From positions 1 to 36,594 of the IMG/VR virus record IMGVR_UViG_3300036785_000510: DNA of 36,594 nucleotides; one strand, 5' to 3'. Of this stretch, positions 17,470 to 24,301 are shown piece after piece; position 1 is the first letter of the stretch, and each line of letters opens with the position of its first letter. The notes under the pieces were generated by a model. That model saw nothing but the letters and a program-made list of their open reading frames with translations, ran no database searches and was not told where the DNA came from. The position numbers and the translations under genes were made by a program. Origin of the DNA: a virus.

Positions 17470-17790
17470 TTAGGCTGCGCGCCTATCGGTCAGCGCCTTA
17501 ACGGTCTTGCTAATTCGAGTCAGGTTTCCCTGTTTCGGCAGAAATCCCAAAATCCTTGCGATTTCCTTAGAAGACCTATCGGCAGTAGGATTCTCTTCTA
17601 CATACCGTTGCACTGCTGGTCCGATAGTTGCAGCTTCTTCTGGATTCGAGCGCCTCGATTCTTTATCCAGTTTCTCGGCTTCTCCTTGGAGATGGTAAAA
17701 AACAACAACCTTATCGAGAGATAAGCCCATTTCTTTCGCCATCTTTTCCATCCTTAAGATTGTAGCTAAGTCTTTTTCTAATAGCGACAA
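17470..17790 (-). CDS. hypothetical protein, possible winged-helix C-terminus
   Basis: 106 residues from TTG at 17790, supported by AGGAG nine bases upstream. N-terminal half is helical and charged; the second half (AVQRYVEENPTADRSSKEIA, RILGFLPKQGNLTRISKTVKAL) reads as three helices and could be a winged-helix DNA-binding domain. Same leftward cluster as the DUF3102-like pair. Confidence 0.6.
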   Translation of the reverse strand: MSLLEKDLATILRMEKMAKEMGLSLDKVVVFYHLQGEAEKLDKESRRSNPEEAATIGPAVQRYVEENPTADRSSKEIARILGFLPKQGNLTRISKTVKALTDRRAA

Positions 17791-17883
17791 ATTGTAGGTC
17801 TCCTATTGGTTGCGGGAGGGGGAAAATTATTATAAAAATAATTGCCAACTCCCATGAAAACGCTCACCATTGAACGCCTTCGC

Positions 17884-17909
17884 TTTGCCGGATCGTTAAA
17901 CCCGGCAAA
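17884..17909. repeat. 8-bp inverted repeat between two leftward genes
   Basis: TTTGCCGG and CCGGCAAA pair perfectly around a 10-base loop in the 131-bp gap between two genes. No T-run follows on the minus strand, so it is not a clear terminator. It may be an mRNA stabiliser or operator. Confidence 0.4.
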
Positions 17910-17921
17910 CCGAAAGGGTTG

Positions 17922-18128
17922 TCATTTTCTGATTCTGAACGCGAGACGCGAGGTTACTAAGTCGAGGTGACTATGAATTGCAGTCACGCAGTCCTCAATG
18001 ATGTGGTCGAGCAAATCCTCGTCCACGCCAAATTTCGCTAAGGCATCGTTGTCAGATATCTTGGAGTCATTGTTCTCGTGCATGACTTCATGAAGTTGTT
18101 GCACAAGCATTGCCTTAATGTCGATCAT
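17922..18128 (-). CDS. hypothetical acidic protein
   Basis: 68 residues, ATG 6 bp after the stop of the RHH gene, with GAGTGAAG upstream. Helical and acidic (HENNDSKISDNDALAKFGVD, EDLLDHIIEDCVTAIHSHL). No family recognised. Likely co-transcribed with and coupled to the preceding repressor-like gene; an antitoxin- or co-regulator-like role is conceivable but unsupported. Confidence 0.55.
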   Translation of the reverse strand: MIDIKAMLVQQLHEVMHENNDSKISDNDALAKFGVDEDLLDHIIEDCVTAIHSHLDLVTSRLAFRIRK

Positions 18129-18134
18129 GTTACT

Positions 18135-18332
18135 TCACTCATGATATGCTCCTGTAGTATGTTTGTCGGCGCTGTACGCTTTCGCGTCGAGCCCTGCGAC
18201 GACCAGTTTTTGGATGGTCTTCGAGAGTGTCCAATCGTGCGCCGTCGCGATCTCTCTCGCGCGCGCTTGATCGGATTCCGAGACCCGGATCGTAAAATTT
18301 TTGTAGCGCTCGGGGCCGGGAGGTCTAAGCAT
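18135..18332 (-). CDS. ribbon-helix-helix-type DNA-binding protein, probable autoregulator
   Basis: 65 residues from ATG 18332, chosen over the longer frame because AGAGGA is spaced 8 bases upstream. A short strand (YKNFTIRVS) followed by two helices (ESDQARAREIATAH, SKTIQKLVVAGLDA) matches the RHH fold used by Arc/CopG repressors, which bind palindromes through the strand. The perfect palindrome 18350-18364 overlaps this gene's own promoter, supporting autoregulation of the 18332-15796 cluster. Binding is inferred. Confidence 0.65.
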   Translation of the reverse strand: MLRPPGPERYKNFTIRVSESDQARAREIATAHDWTLSKTIQKLVVAGLDAKAYSADKHTTGAYHE

Positions 18333-18349
18333 TTCAATTATCCTCTTTG

Positions 18350-18388
18350 AGTGTATCATACACTACCATAAGAGGGTTGGTTTGTCAA
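18350..18388 (-). promoter_or_regulatory. leftward promoter with palindromic operator
   Basis: On the minus strand TTGACA (18388-18383) is followed after 17 bp by TAGTGT (18365-18360). The 15-base perfect palindrome AGTGTATCATACACT (18350-18364) covers the -10 region and start site. The first downstream gene encodes an RHH-type protein, so repression by its own product is likely. Confidence 0.6.
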
Positions 18389-18422
18389 GAGGAGAAATAT
18401 TAAATTTTGGTAATGTTCAAAG

Positions 18423-18458
18423 CTTAAGCTTAGCAATTAACTTAAGCTTGACAATTAA
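18423..18458. repeat. two tandem 18-bp direct repeats
   Basis: CTTAAGCTTAGCAATTAA is followed at once by CTTAAGCTTGACAATTAA (two mismatches). The second copy contains the stop of the leftward gene 18455-18760. They lie between that stop and the promoter at 18388; binding-site or slippage origin are both possible. Confidence 0.6.
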
Positions 18459-18760
18459 CGACGATGGCGGCGATGGCGATAATGTCTTTTCGGCGGCCGG
18501 ATCGATTCCGTCGCCGTTTTGAAGTTGACGGCTTGGCTCTTTCCGCAATCTTTTGCTTGCAAAATCTCCCCTAGAGACTTCTCGATTTTCGCGAGACGCA
18601 AGCCGATCTCGTCCAGCCTCGTCAACTCCGTAGCCAGTTCTAACTTCAACTCTGCCATTCGTTCGACACACCAAGGGAACGCCGGAGGGGGCGGCAAAAC
18701 GGCTTCGGCTCTCGCGGCGCCACCCGTCGCCAAGAGAGCCGCGCAGGCTTGTTTCAGCAT
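18455..18760 (-). CDS. exported coiled-coil protein
   Basis: 101 residues. MLKQACAALLATGGAARA reads as a signal peptide with an AxA cleavage site, followed by a Pro-rich start (EAVLPPPPAFPWC), a coiled coil (LATELTRLDEIGLRLAKIEK) and a basic His/Arg tail (KRHYRHRRHRR). ATG 18760 has no good ribosome site and lies three bases after the amber stop of an in-frame 11-codon leader, so it may be translated by restart. Antisense frames here look non-coding. Cell-envelope function such as a spanin-like role is possible but not shown. Confidence 0.5.
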   Translation of the reverse strand: MLKQACAALLATGGAARAEAVLPPPPAFPWCVERMAELKLELATELTRLDEIGLRLAKIEKSLGEILQAKDCGKSQAVNFKTATESIRPPKRHYRHRRHRR

Positions 18761-18763
18761 CAG

Positions 18764-18799
18764 CTATATCCGGCTGACGGCATACGATATGATCCTCAT
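18764..18799 (-). CDS. 11-codon leader ORF ending in TAG, in frame with the exported protein
   Basis: ATG 18799 has GGAG seven bases upstream and overlaps the preceding small gene (ATGA). It encodes MRIISYAVSRI and stops at TAG (18766-18764); one codon later, in the same frame, begins the signal-peptide ORF. It is either a coupling leader, an amber codon read through in the real host, or a nonsense mutation. Confidence 0.4.
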   Translation of the reverse strand: MRIISYAVSRI

Positions 18800-18918
18800 G
18801 GGTTTCTCCATTGGTTAGGTGCGAAATAAGCAAATGCTAGAAATACTCCTTGTTCCCCGCCATAGTCTTCCCCCCATACGACCCATTCTTCATCCCACTC
18901 GTATCTGCACATCATCAT
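18796..18918 (-). CDS. 40-residue aromatic-rich protein
   Basis: Three consecutive ATG codons (18918, 18915, 18912) open a 40-residue frame with many aromatic residues (CRYEWDEEWVVWGEDYGG, FLAFAYFAPNQW). Its stop overlaps the next start by ATGA and it fills the gap after the SSB-like gene. The ribosome site is weak. No family recognised. Confidence 0.45.
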   Translation of the reverse strand: MMMCRYEWDEEWVVWGEDYGGEQGVFLAFAYFAPNQWRNP

Positions 18919-18953
18919 GTCAGTGGACTTCGGTAGTGAGTTCTACAGGTTCG

Positions 18954-20024
18954 TTACTCATTGAATGTCGTTATCCCCATATCGCTTATGATGTCGTCTA
19001 CTTCGTTAGTAGCTTTAGGTGCGTCTTCTTTAGCAGGCGGTTTGATTGTTCTAGTGGTTCTTTGTCTTATTGATTCTATGTTAGCGTTAGCTGGTTTTGT
19101 GGAGTTTTCGGTAGCTTGTTTTGGAAAGTTTGCAACGGATTGCTTTGGTGGAGGAATAGGAGTAGTAGTAGGAATAGGAGTAGTAATATGAATAGGAGTA
19201 GGAGAAGGATTTACAACTTCTTTCGTATCTTTATTATCCCATTGATCCTTTCTAGCTTTTCCTTTAGGACCCCATAATATTGTCTGTAGTACTTCTGGGC
19301 TTCTACGTAGCTCTGTAATCTTCTCTATCTCGCTTTTATCAGATAGGTATTTTGTTGGTCTGAATCCGATGACTCCATTAACGTCGTCTACGAAAGTAGC
19401 TTGGATAATGCACGTCGATAAAGTTATTGTAGTGCGGCCATGTTTCGCTCGTTCCGTTTCTTCGATCTTTTTCATATGCTCCATTAGAGGTGACCATGGA
19501 ATAGTATTTTTAGAGGGATACGTGTTTTTATCGGAAGCGGGAGGAATGCCGAAGAGCCAAGGCCCGTCTACGCCTACGATCTTAACCACCATAGTTCTAT
19601 ACACTCTGCAAGCAGGAATTGGTTTGCCCTGTGCCGAGTGGGCAGAGCCCCATATCGCTTGCTCGCAACCGGCACATGTCGGGTGTTGTCGTTTCGGTAC
19701 GCCTTCTTCGGGAGTAACGCCATCGAACGATTGGCACTCGGGAGGAGTCGGGGGAATATCTTCATTCGGATCATACTTGTTATCTTTGCCCCAAAATACT
19801 CGGGTCTTAGGAGATTTAGTCATGATAACGACGAAATCTAACTTATGAGGGTCTGGAGGGGGTTCTCGTTGCCCATCTTTAACTAATGTAAACTTATTTC
19901 CTTTGATGGAAATAGTAGGCGGCATAGTGAAGCCGCTACTTCCATAGGATGCTTCTTCGAAATAATTGGATGTACTTTCTATTAGTTCTTTAAGCATATC
20001 TGCGATTTGGAGTTCGTTAGCCAT
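18954..20024 (-). CDS. SSB-like replication protein with Cys cluster and acidic tail
   Basis: 356 residues, ATG with AAGGAG six bases upstream. The core (about 1-240) has beta-rich stretches (TISIKGNKFTLVKDG, LDFVVIMTKSPKTRVFWG) and a Cys motif HPTCAGCEQAIWGSA ... GKPIPACRVYR that could bind zinc. Residues about 265-330 form a Pro/Thr-rich linker with TTPIPTTTPIPPP, and the protein ends in an acidic tail (VDDIISDMGITTFNE). Core plus flexible linker plus acidic tail is the usual plan of single-strand binding proteins. Location in the replication operon agrees. SSB assignment is inference. Confidence 0.55.
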   Translation of the reverse strand: MANELQIADMLKELIESTSNYFEEASYGSSGFTMPPTISIKGNKFTLVKDGQREPPPDPHKLDFVVIMTKSPKTRVFWGKDNKYDPNEDIPPTPPECQSFDGVTPEEGVPKRQHPTCAGCEQAIWGSAHSAQGKPIPACRVYRTMVVKIVGVDGPWLFGIPPASDKNTYPSKNTIPWSPLMEHMKKIEETERAKHGRTTITLSTCIIQATFVDDVNGVIGFRPTKYLSDKSEIEKITELRRSPEVLQTILWGPKGKARKDQWDNKDTKEVVNPSPTPIHITTPIPTTTPIPPPKQSVANFPKQATENSTKPANANIESIRQRTTRTIKPPAKEDAPKATNEVDDIISDMGITTFNE

Positions 20025-20184
20025 TGATAGCTCCTTTTTGAGTAGTGGGGTACGGTGCTTTTGCCTTTAGCCCCCTTGGCGCATTTCTGACCGATCACCG
20101 CTTCTAGCACAGTCCTTTTACTCAGCGATTGGACTTGCATACCCCCACATATGCTTCCTGGACGCATAACTGAGAGGGAAGAAC

Positions 20185-20532
20185 TTACGCAGTTCTATAC
20201 ACCATAATATGTTCTACTCCATCATCGGTTTTTTCGGTTCTGGTAACATATTTACGGCCCGCATGAGACTTCATGATTCCTTTCACTTTCGAACTCAATA
20301 CCCGTTGCAGGGCTGCGTGAGATTCTTTGTTCGAGTAGCTAGGGAATCCATGGCCTTCTCCCGGCTCGATCTCTTCGAGCAGTTCCGTGACTTTGCTCTT
20401 GGCGAAATGTTTCTGGATCGGGGGTGGGTCGCCGGTAAACCGAAACGTTTGGGCGAGGTCGATAGTAATTTTCGGCATTGGCGCTTTGGGCGCTTTGGGC
20501 GCGGGCGCTTCTGCCGTGACTGTGTGCGTCAT
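20185..20532 (-). CDS. hypothetical replication-operon protein
   Basis: 115 residues. The second of two adjacent ATGs (20532) overlaps the upstream stop (TGATG) and suits the AGGAG spacing. N-terminus is Pro/Ala-rich with a KAPKAPMPK stretch; the rest has FAKSKVTELLEEIEPGEG and a basic C-terminal domain (KGIMKSHAGRKYVTRTEK). No family recognised. Gene order suggests association with the SSB-like protein. Confidence 0.6.
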   Translation of the reverse strand: MTHTVTAEAPAPKAPKAPMPKITIDLAQTFRFTGDPPPIQKHFAKSKVTELLEEIEPGEGHGFPSYSNKESHAALQRVLSSKVKGIMKSHAGRKYVTRTEKTDDGVEHIMVYRTA

Positions 20533-20942
20533 CATCTACTCCTGATGTTAAGTTTCCGAAAGGTATCGACTTGAAGGCCGGGGGGGTATTCTCCCATGTC
20601 TTTAAGCGCTTCTTTCGCGACATGATTGGTTATAAGATCGAACGCTTCGTTGTCAACCACCCAGCGTAAATAAATTTCTCTATCCACAACTTTCGGTTTG
20701 AGAATGTGACTGAAATAAGCCGTACCGTACTCGGTAGGCGCATTCTTCACCCCTTGTTTATCCATTTCGTCGGCGATTGCCCCTTCGAGTTTTATCTTTG
20801 CGATTTCGAGCGGCTCGATAGCTGTCTCGTAAGCGCATTTTTGGCGGTCGATCTCTTGTGCAAGTTTTTGGACCGCGCCGATGAGCGACGATATGGAGCG
20901 GCCTTCGAGGTTCATTTGATAAATATTCTCGATCAGTGTCAT
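20532..20942 (-). CDS. conserved-type phage protein next to SSB-like gene
   Basis: 136 residues, mostly helical at the N-terminus (AVQKLAQEIDRQKCAYETAI, PLEIAKIKLEGAIADEMDKQ) and then GVKNAPTEYGTAYFSHILKP, a beta hairpin followed by VVDREIYLRWVV and a PPGLQVDTFRKLNIR end. This plan (coiled helix, T..GTAY hairpin, C-terminal PPG) recurs in phage replication clusters next to single-strand binding proteins. The biochemical role is unknown to me. Confidence 0.65.
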   Translation of the reverse strand: MTLIENIYQMNLEGRSISSLIGAVQKLAQEIDRQKCAYETAIEPLEIAKIKLEGAIADEMDKQGVKNAPTEYGTAYFSHILKPKVVDREIYLRWVVDNEAFDLITNHVAKEALKDMGEYPPGLQVDTFRKLNIRSR

Positions 20943-21118
20943 TAATAAACCCTCACAAAATATTTTTTAATTTCTGGCGATAATGTTTCCCACTTAGACT
21001 TTGGTATCGAAATTTCCCCCCATTTATCGCTTAGTATCCAAGCTAGTTCGTATGCAGTTATGTCTTTTTCTGGTGTAAACCTTATACGACAATCCTTTTC
21101 TTCAGTTTTTTCAGTCAT
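20942..21118 (-). CDS. small protein, paralogue of the next gene upstream
   Basis: 58 residues from ATG 21118, which overlaps the upstream stop (ATGA) and has GGAGATAAC before it. The segment RFTPEKDITAYELAWIL ... WETLSPEIKKYF aligns with RFYPLKEITAYELAFIV ... WSTIDECIKRHF of the adjacent gene, so the two arose by tandem duplication. Function unknown. Confidence 0.6.
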   Translation of the reverse strand: MTEKTEEKDCRIRFTPEKDITAYELAWILSDKWGEISIPKSKWETLSPEIKKYFVRVY

Positions 21119-21312
21119 GTTATCTCCATGTAATCTTCGAAATGTCTCTTTATACATTCGTCTATTGTACTCCATTGTCTTTCGGTAAACATACATTTAT
21201 CTACGGAAATTACGTTTCTAACTATGAACGCTAACTCATATGCAGTTATTTCTTTTAAAGGATAGAACCTTTTTGCTATAGTGTGTTTTGTGTAATTTTT
21301 TTTGTATGGCAT
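21115..21312 (-). CDS. small protein, paralogue of the next gene downstream
   Basis: 65 residues; ATG overlaps the helicase stop (TAATG). Shares the ITAYELA(F/W)I core and C-terminal aromatic/charged helix with the following gene. Basic N-terminus (MPYKKNYTKHTIAKRF). Both are AT-rich and probably early small effector or accessory proteins. Confidence 0.6.
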   Translation of the reverse strand: MPYKKNYTKHTIAKRFYPLKEITAYELAFIVRNVISVDKCMFTERQWSTIDECIKRHFEDYMEIT

Positions 21313-22895
21313 TAGAATTGCATGTCCTTTAGAGCCAAAATAGTACCCATCAACGACTTATTATTGTCTGTCTTCTCGTATATGTCTTCCTCGATACTAC
21401 ACCCGGACATACGAATAATGTGTCTAATTTCAGTCTGATTCACGCCGTTTATCCGGTCGTTACCATGAAGAAAATGGCTTGTCCTATCGGTGGGCGCATA
21501 CCACACTATCGTATTGGCAGCGGTGATATCCGTGCCTCTAGCGATGGGCGAGGGATGCGATATCAGATTTTTTATCTTATCAGATTGTTGGAAGGTTGTC
21601 AAGACTTCCAATTTCTTTTTCTGCGTCGCTTGGCTCGGTATCAGGATCGACTCGGGGGTTGTGTGCGAGAGCATCTGAGCAATATTGACCAGCGGGACAA
21701 ACGTAATCACTTTTCCTTCTGCTTCGCCGACAATTTTTTTATAGGCATCGACGCGAGGTTTAGCATCTATTAAATGACTAAGGTGATCTCCGTCGTAAAC
21801 TGCGCCGCACGCTATCTGAATTAATTTTAGCCGCAGTGCAGCTTGATTCACTGCATCGATTTGTGTTCCGTTAGATAACATCAACAATAACTCGTTTTGC
21901 AACTCTTTCATGCAGGCTTTCTGTTGGGCCGACATTTCCACGTGTTCGTAGCGCGGACGAAGCTCCGTCTCCTCGAAGCACAGGCGCCGAGGAACGCGCA
22001 CGGCGGGCCGCAGCAGGGCATCGACGTGCGCGGCGGCCTCGGGCCGCGCGATCCGCTTGAAGGGACTCCAGGGCTTCGTTTCCGTCGTCAAGTCGCACCA
22101 TTGGCGATAGGTAATGGGGGCCGGGTGTTGCAAAGGGACCGTCGGGTGCGCGAGTCTGTGGATCGCATAGGCATCGATAGGACCGTTGGGCGTCGGTGTC
22201 GCGGTCAGGAGCCAGACGAAGGGTTTGTTTTTTGAAAACGTATACGCAGCCCTCCATAGGTCAGTGTTGTGATGAATGTACGTATCCGCCTCGTCGAATA
22301 TAACAATTTTGATATCGCGACGAGCCATGATGGCCGAAAACAGTTTGCCTTGTTTGACCGGGTTACGGTCGTATCCGATACAGAGCCCATCCGGGTTAAG
22401 AAGGTAAAAATCGGCCGGTTTGGCGAGTTCCAGTTCCCGTCGTTTGGCGTCGGGATGATGGAGGTATCTATATGTTCGACGGCCTAACAAATTGGTTGTG
22501 ATCGTATAGGCCCATGCATCGGTAAGAGGCAGGATATTGGAGAATATCACTGCGCTCATAGGGACCTTTGCGCGCGACATAAGCCAATCGGCGGCCCATA
22601 ACGATGCGGCTGTCTTGCCTGCCCTCGTATCGGAAAAGTCGAACGAACGAGGGTTTAAAACTAAGAACTTGGACACTTCTTTTTGCGTGAGCCACGGTTC
22701 TTTATCCGGCGCTATGGGCCAGTCGTATTTTGCCATAGGGTCGGGAACAGGCAATCCTAGCGCTGTTAGCGCGACAAGGTTCGAGTAACCAGCGCGAACA
22801 AAAACGTAAGGGCTCCGGGTAGCGTATATAAGGCTACTAGGTACATTATCTCTTTCTTCATAGATAATTGTCCTACTTTTCTCGTGAAACAACAT
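21312..22895 (-). CDS. SF2/Snf2-type DNA helicase
   Basis: 527 residues. Motif I is FSDTRAGKT at residues 87-95 (Walker Lys94), motif II IFDEAD at 199-204, motif III LLTATPTPNGP at 229-239, and late motifs include ISHPSPIARGTDITAANTIV and motif VI-like HGNDRINGVNQ with Arg and Gln at Snf2-like positions. It is probably the replication- or recombination-associated phage translocase, acting with the polymerase and primase-helicase encoded upstream. The start ATG follows the stop of a 27-residue peptide by one base. Bases about 21940-22210, between motif III and the C-terminal lobe, are GC-rich relative to the rest. Confidence 0.85.
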   Translation of the reverse strand: MLFHEKSRTIIYEERDNVPSSLIYATRSPYVFVRAGYSNLVALTALGLPVPDPMAKYDWPIAPDKEPWLTQKEVSKFLVLNPRSFDFSDTRAGKTAASLWAADWLMSRAKVPMSAVIFSNILPLTDAWAYTITTNLLGRRTYRYLHHPDAKRRELELAKPADFYLLNPDGLCIGYDRNPVKQGKLFSAIMARRDIKIVIFDEADTYIHHNTDLWRAAYTFSKNKPFVWLLTATPTPNGPIDAYAIHRLAHPTVPLQHPAPITYRQWCDLTTETKPWSPFKRIARPEAAAHVDALLRPAVRVPRRLCFEETELRPRYEHVEMSAQQKACMKELQNELLLMLSNGTQIDAVNQAALRLKLIQIACGAVYDGDHLSHLIDAKPRVDAYKKIVGEAEGKVITFVPLVNIAQMLSHTTPESILIPSQATQKKKLEVLTTFQQSDKIKNLISHPSPIARGTDITAANTIVWYAPTDRTSHFLHGNDRINGVNQTEIRHIIRMSGCSIEEDIYEKTDNNKSLMGTILALKDMQF

Positions 22896-22896
22896 A

Positions 22897-22980
22897 TTAG
22901 CACCCTGCTCTTAGCATTAATAGGATTATGAATATTATTGAGAATAGTATCATGTTATTAAAATTTTGCTCTTCAATCAT
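22897..22980 (-). CDS. 27-residue single-span membrane peptide
   Basis: ATG 22980 is preceded by GGGGTG and overlaps the stop of the gene before it; its stop is one base from the helicase start. Sequence is MIEEQNFNN followed by a hydrophobic stretch (MILFSIIFIILLML) and RAGC. Its position inside a tightly coupled operon supports translation. It may act on the host membrane or only serve to couple helicase translation. Confidence 0.45.
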   Translation of the reverse strand: MIEEQNFNNMILFSIIFIILLMLRAGC

Positions 22981-23221
22981 TTTTTGCACCCCAATCTCCG
23001 TCCGTCCATCCATTTCGCGTTGCGTTACCCATGTCGCGCCTGACCAGGACCCTGGCATTCGAGACTAAGCCAGCTGCTTCGCCGCAAGCAAAGGCAGCCT
23101 CGTCCGACAACAGATCGGCGCGGCCCCGGATCGCCATGAGCAAAGCGAGCGCCTGCGTCAATAAGGCATAAACCTGTTCAAGATCAAGCGGCTGGATGGG
23201 TTTCCCCTCAGTCATTTTCAT
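22973..23221 (-). CDS. hypothetical protein
   Basis: 82 residues; ATG 23221 or 23215, both within the end of the RHH gene and near AAGGAAAC. Ala/Leu-rich helices (EQVYALLTQALALLMAIRG, FACGEAAGLVSNARVLV) suggest a small helical bundle. No recognised family. GC-richer than both neighbours, suggesting separate origin. Confidence 0.6.
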   Translation of the reverse strand: MKMTEGKPIQPLDLEQVYALLTQALALLMAIRGRADLLSDEAAFACGEAAGLVSNARVLVRRDMGNATRNGWTDGDWGAKND

Positions 23222-23399
23222 GTTTCCTTAGATAATCTTTGATTGCTAGTCGGCAGTGATAGCTTCGTGTTTTACCGGTCTTTTTTGCAAATTTATCTAG
23301 TGCTTCTAATTCGTTGCTTGACATACACATACTCCTACTTAGAGTTTTAACTTCGCCTCCCGTGAATGGAATTTTAAGAGGTTTTATTTTTGTTGGCAT
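23208..23399 (-). CDS. small RHH/CopG-like DNA-binding protein
   Basis: 63 residues starting right after the nuclease stop. A basic strand region (KIKPLKIPFTGGEVKTLSRS) is followed by two helices (SSNELEALDKFAKKTG and TRSYHCRLAIKDYLRKH), matching the strand-helix-helix pattern of CopG-type regulators. It is inside the replication operon, so it may tune operon expression or act with the nuclease. Confidence 0.6.
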   Translation of the reverse strand: MPTKIKPLKIPFTGGEVKTLSRSMCMSSNELEALDKFAKKTGKTRSYHCRLAIKDYLRKHEND

Positions 23400-23681
23400 T
23401 TATGCAACCTTATACAAATAAGCGTAAACATCTTTCCAGCTTGTCGCTACGATTCCTACTCCTCCAGACACCATAATTTTATTTAGTATGCTAGCTTGTT
23501 GTTTCGTTAACTTTTTACCTCCTATTGCTTTAGCTTCGATACCTACAAACTTCCCATTAACGCAACACAAGAAATCTACCGTTCGTTTCCCATATCCCAT
23601 TTGAACGGGACAAAAATAATATACGCCTAGCTTATCTAGGTTCCTTTTTATCTCTTCCTTAACTTCGCCTTCAGGTGTCAT
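23400..23681 (-). CDS. VRR-NUC-type nuclease
   Basis: 93 residues with GAGGA before the ATG. The motif order E (GEVKEEIKRNLDKLG), then TVDFLCCVNGKFVGIEAKA, then QQASILNKIMVSGGVGIVA fits the stand-alone VRR-NUC nuclease, with the active site D-(x)n-ExK formed by Asp and IEAK. In other phages such proteins are considered Holliday-junction or branch-resolving nucleases. Location between polymerase and helicase genes agrees. Confidence 0.85.
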   Translation of the reverse strand: MTPEGEVKEEIKRNLDKLGVYYFCPVQMGYGKRTVDFLCCVNGKFVGIEAKAIGGKKLTKQQASILNKIMVSGGVGIVATSWKDVYAYLYKVA

Positions 23682-23701
23682 TCTAATTCCTCAAATGGTA
23701 T

Positions 23702-23923
23702 TTATTCGATGATGAGGATATTTCCGTTTAGAATTGCAGCAAATTCGGCAACGGTTTGGTCTCGGATAGTTCGATAGGTTCGGATCTCTTTCGAGGTCAT
23801 TTCGCTATATTCCGGTTGTTTTGGTTCCCATTCGCAAGTCATACCCAAGCTTCCTATTGTTATCGTAACGGTGTATCTTGAGCTTAATTTTCCTGTTCTA
23901 GTTACGGTTTTATCGGTTGTCAT
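23702..23923 (-). CDS. hypothetical protein
   Basis: 73 residues from ATG 23923, which overlaps the upstream 58-residue gene by ATGA and has GAGGG nearby. N-terminal beta hairpin (KLSSRYTVTITIGSLGMT) then a helix (SKEIRTYRTIRDQTVAEFAA). No family recognised. Confidence 0.6.
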   Translation of the reverse strand: MTTDKTVTRTGKLSSRYTVTITIGSLGMTCEWEPKQPEYSEMTSKEIRTYRTIRDQTVAEFAAILNGNILIIE

Positions 23924-24096
23924 TCCTCGTGTCCCTCGGCTTTCGAGACGGCAGCCGTAAGCATTTTTACGGCGGAATCTGCGAACATATAATCGCCCCA
24001 CTTATTTTTAAAACGGCATTCAAGAAAACGTTTTGCTGTTTCGATCAGTTCGTTGCGCTGTTCGCGGCATTCTTCTAACTCTTGTTCAAGCGTCAT
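23920..24096 (-). CDS. 58-residue helical protein
   Basis: ATG 24096 has AAGGAG six bases upstream, and the stop overlaps the next start by ATGA. N-terminal helix (LEQELEECREQRNELIETA) followed by FLECRFKNKWGDYMF and a second helix. Its strong ribosome site and coupling on both sides make it a real gene; function unknown. Confidence 0.65.
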   Translation of the reverse strand: MTLEQELEECREQRNELIETAKRFLECRFKNKWGDYMFADSAVKMLTAAVSKAEGHEE

Positions 24097-24298
24097 TATT
24101 TTCTCCTTCTAAAGAAATAGAGCAATCCTCTTGTATTAGTCCTATATAATCTCCAAACTTATCATACACCTTTACGATAAATTTTTTGTTATTACGTTGG
24201 TATACAACAACTTGATTATTTAGAATTAGTGCCCAGAATGGGTCTTCCGATAATACTTTATATGCGTCCGCTAAATTGTCGAATAATTTAATGGTCAT
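24086..24298 (-). CDS. small protein with C-terminal VYDxF motif
   Basis: 70 residues, ATG three bases after the polymerase stop with GGAAG inside the polymerase gene. The end of its fold (FIVKVYDKFGDYIGLI) resembles YVIRIYDEFHYWVGSL in the small gene at 32704-32883, suggesting a shared fold duplicated across two operons. Function unknown. Confidence 0.6.
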   Translation of the reverse strand: MTIKLFDNLADAYKVLSEDPFWALILNNQVVVYQRNNKKFIVKVYDKFGDYIGLIQEDCSISLEGENNDA

Positions 24299-24301
24299 TT
24301 T

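Noticed and set aside
17884-17909. Intrinsic terminator
   Set aside because: Good stem but no following T-run on either strand.
18417-18833. Longer leftward and rightward frames over the exported protein gene
   Set aside because: Composition (Arg/Ser/Gly without hydrophobic pattern) is that of shadow frames; only the 101-residue frame gives a signal peptide and heptads.
19982-20167. 61-codon leftward frame before the SSB-like gene
   Set aside because: No ribosome site (pyrimidine-rich leader), overlaps the well-supported start at 20024 by 43 bases, and the sequence has no fold-like pattern. The gap 20025-20184 is left unassigned.
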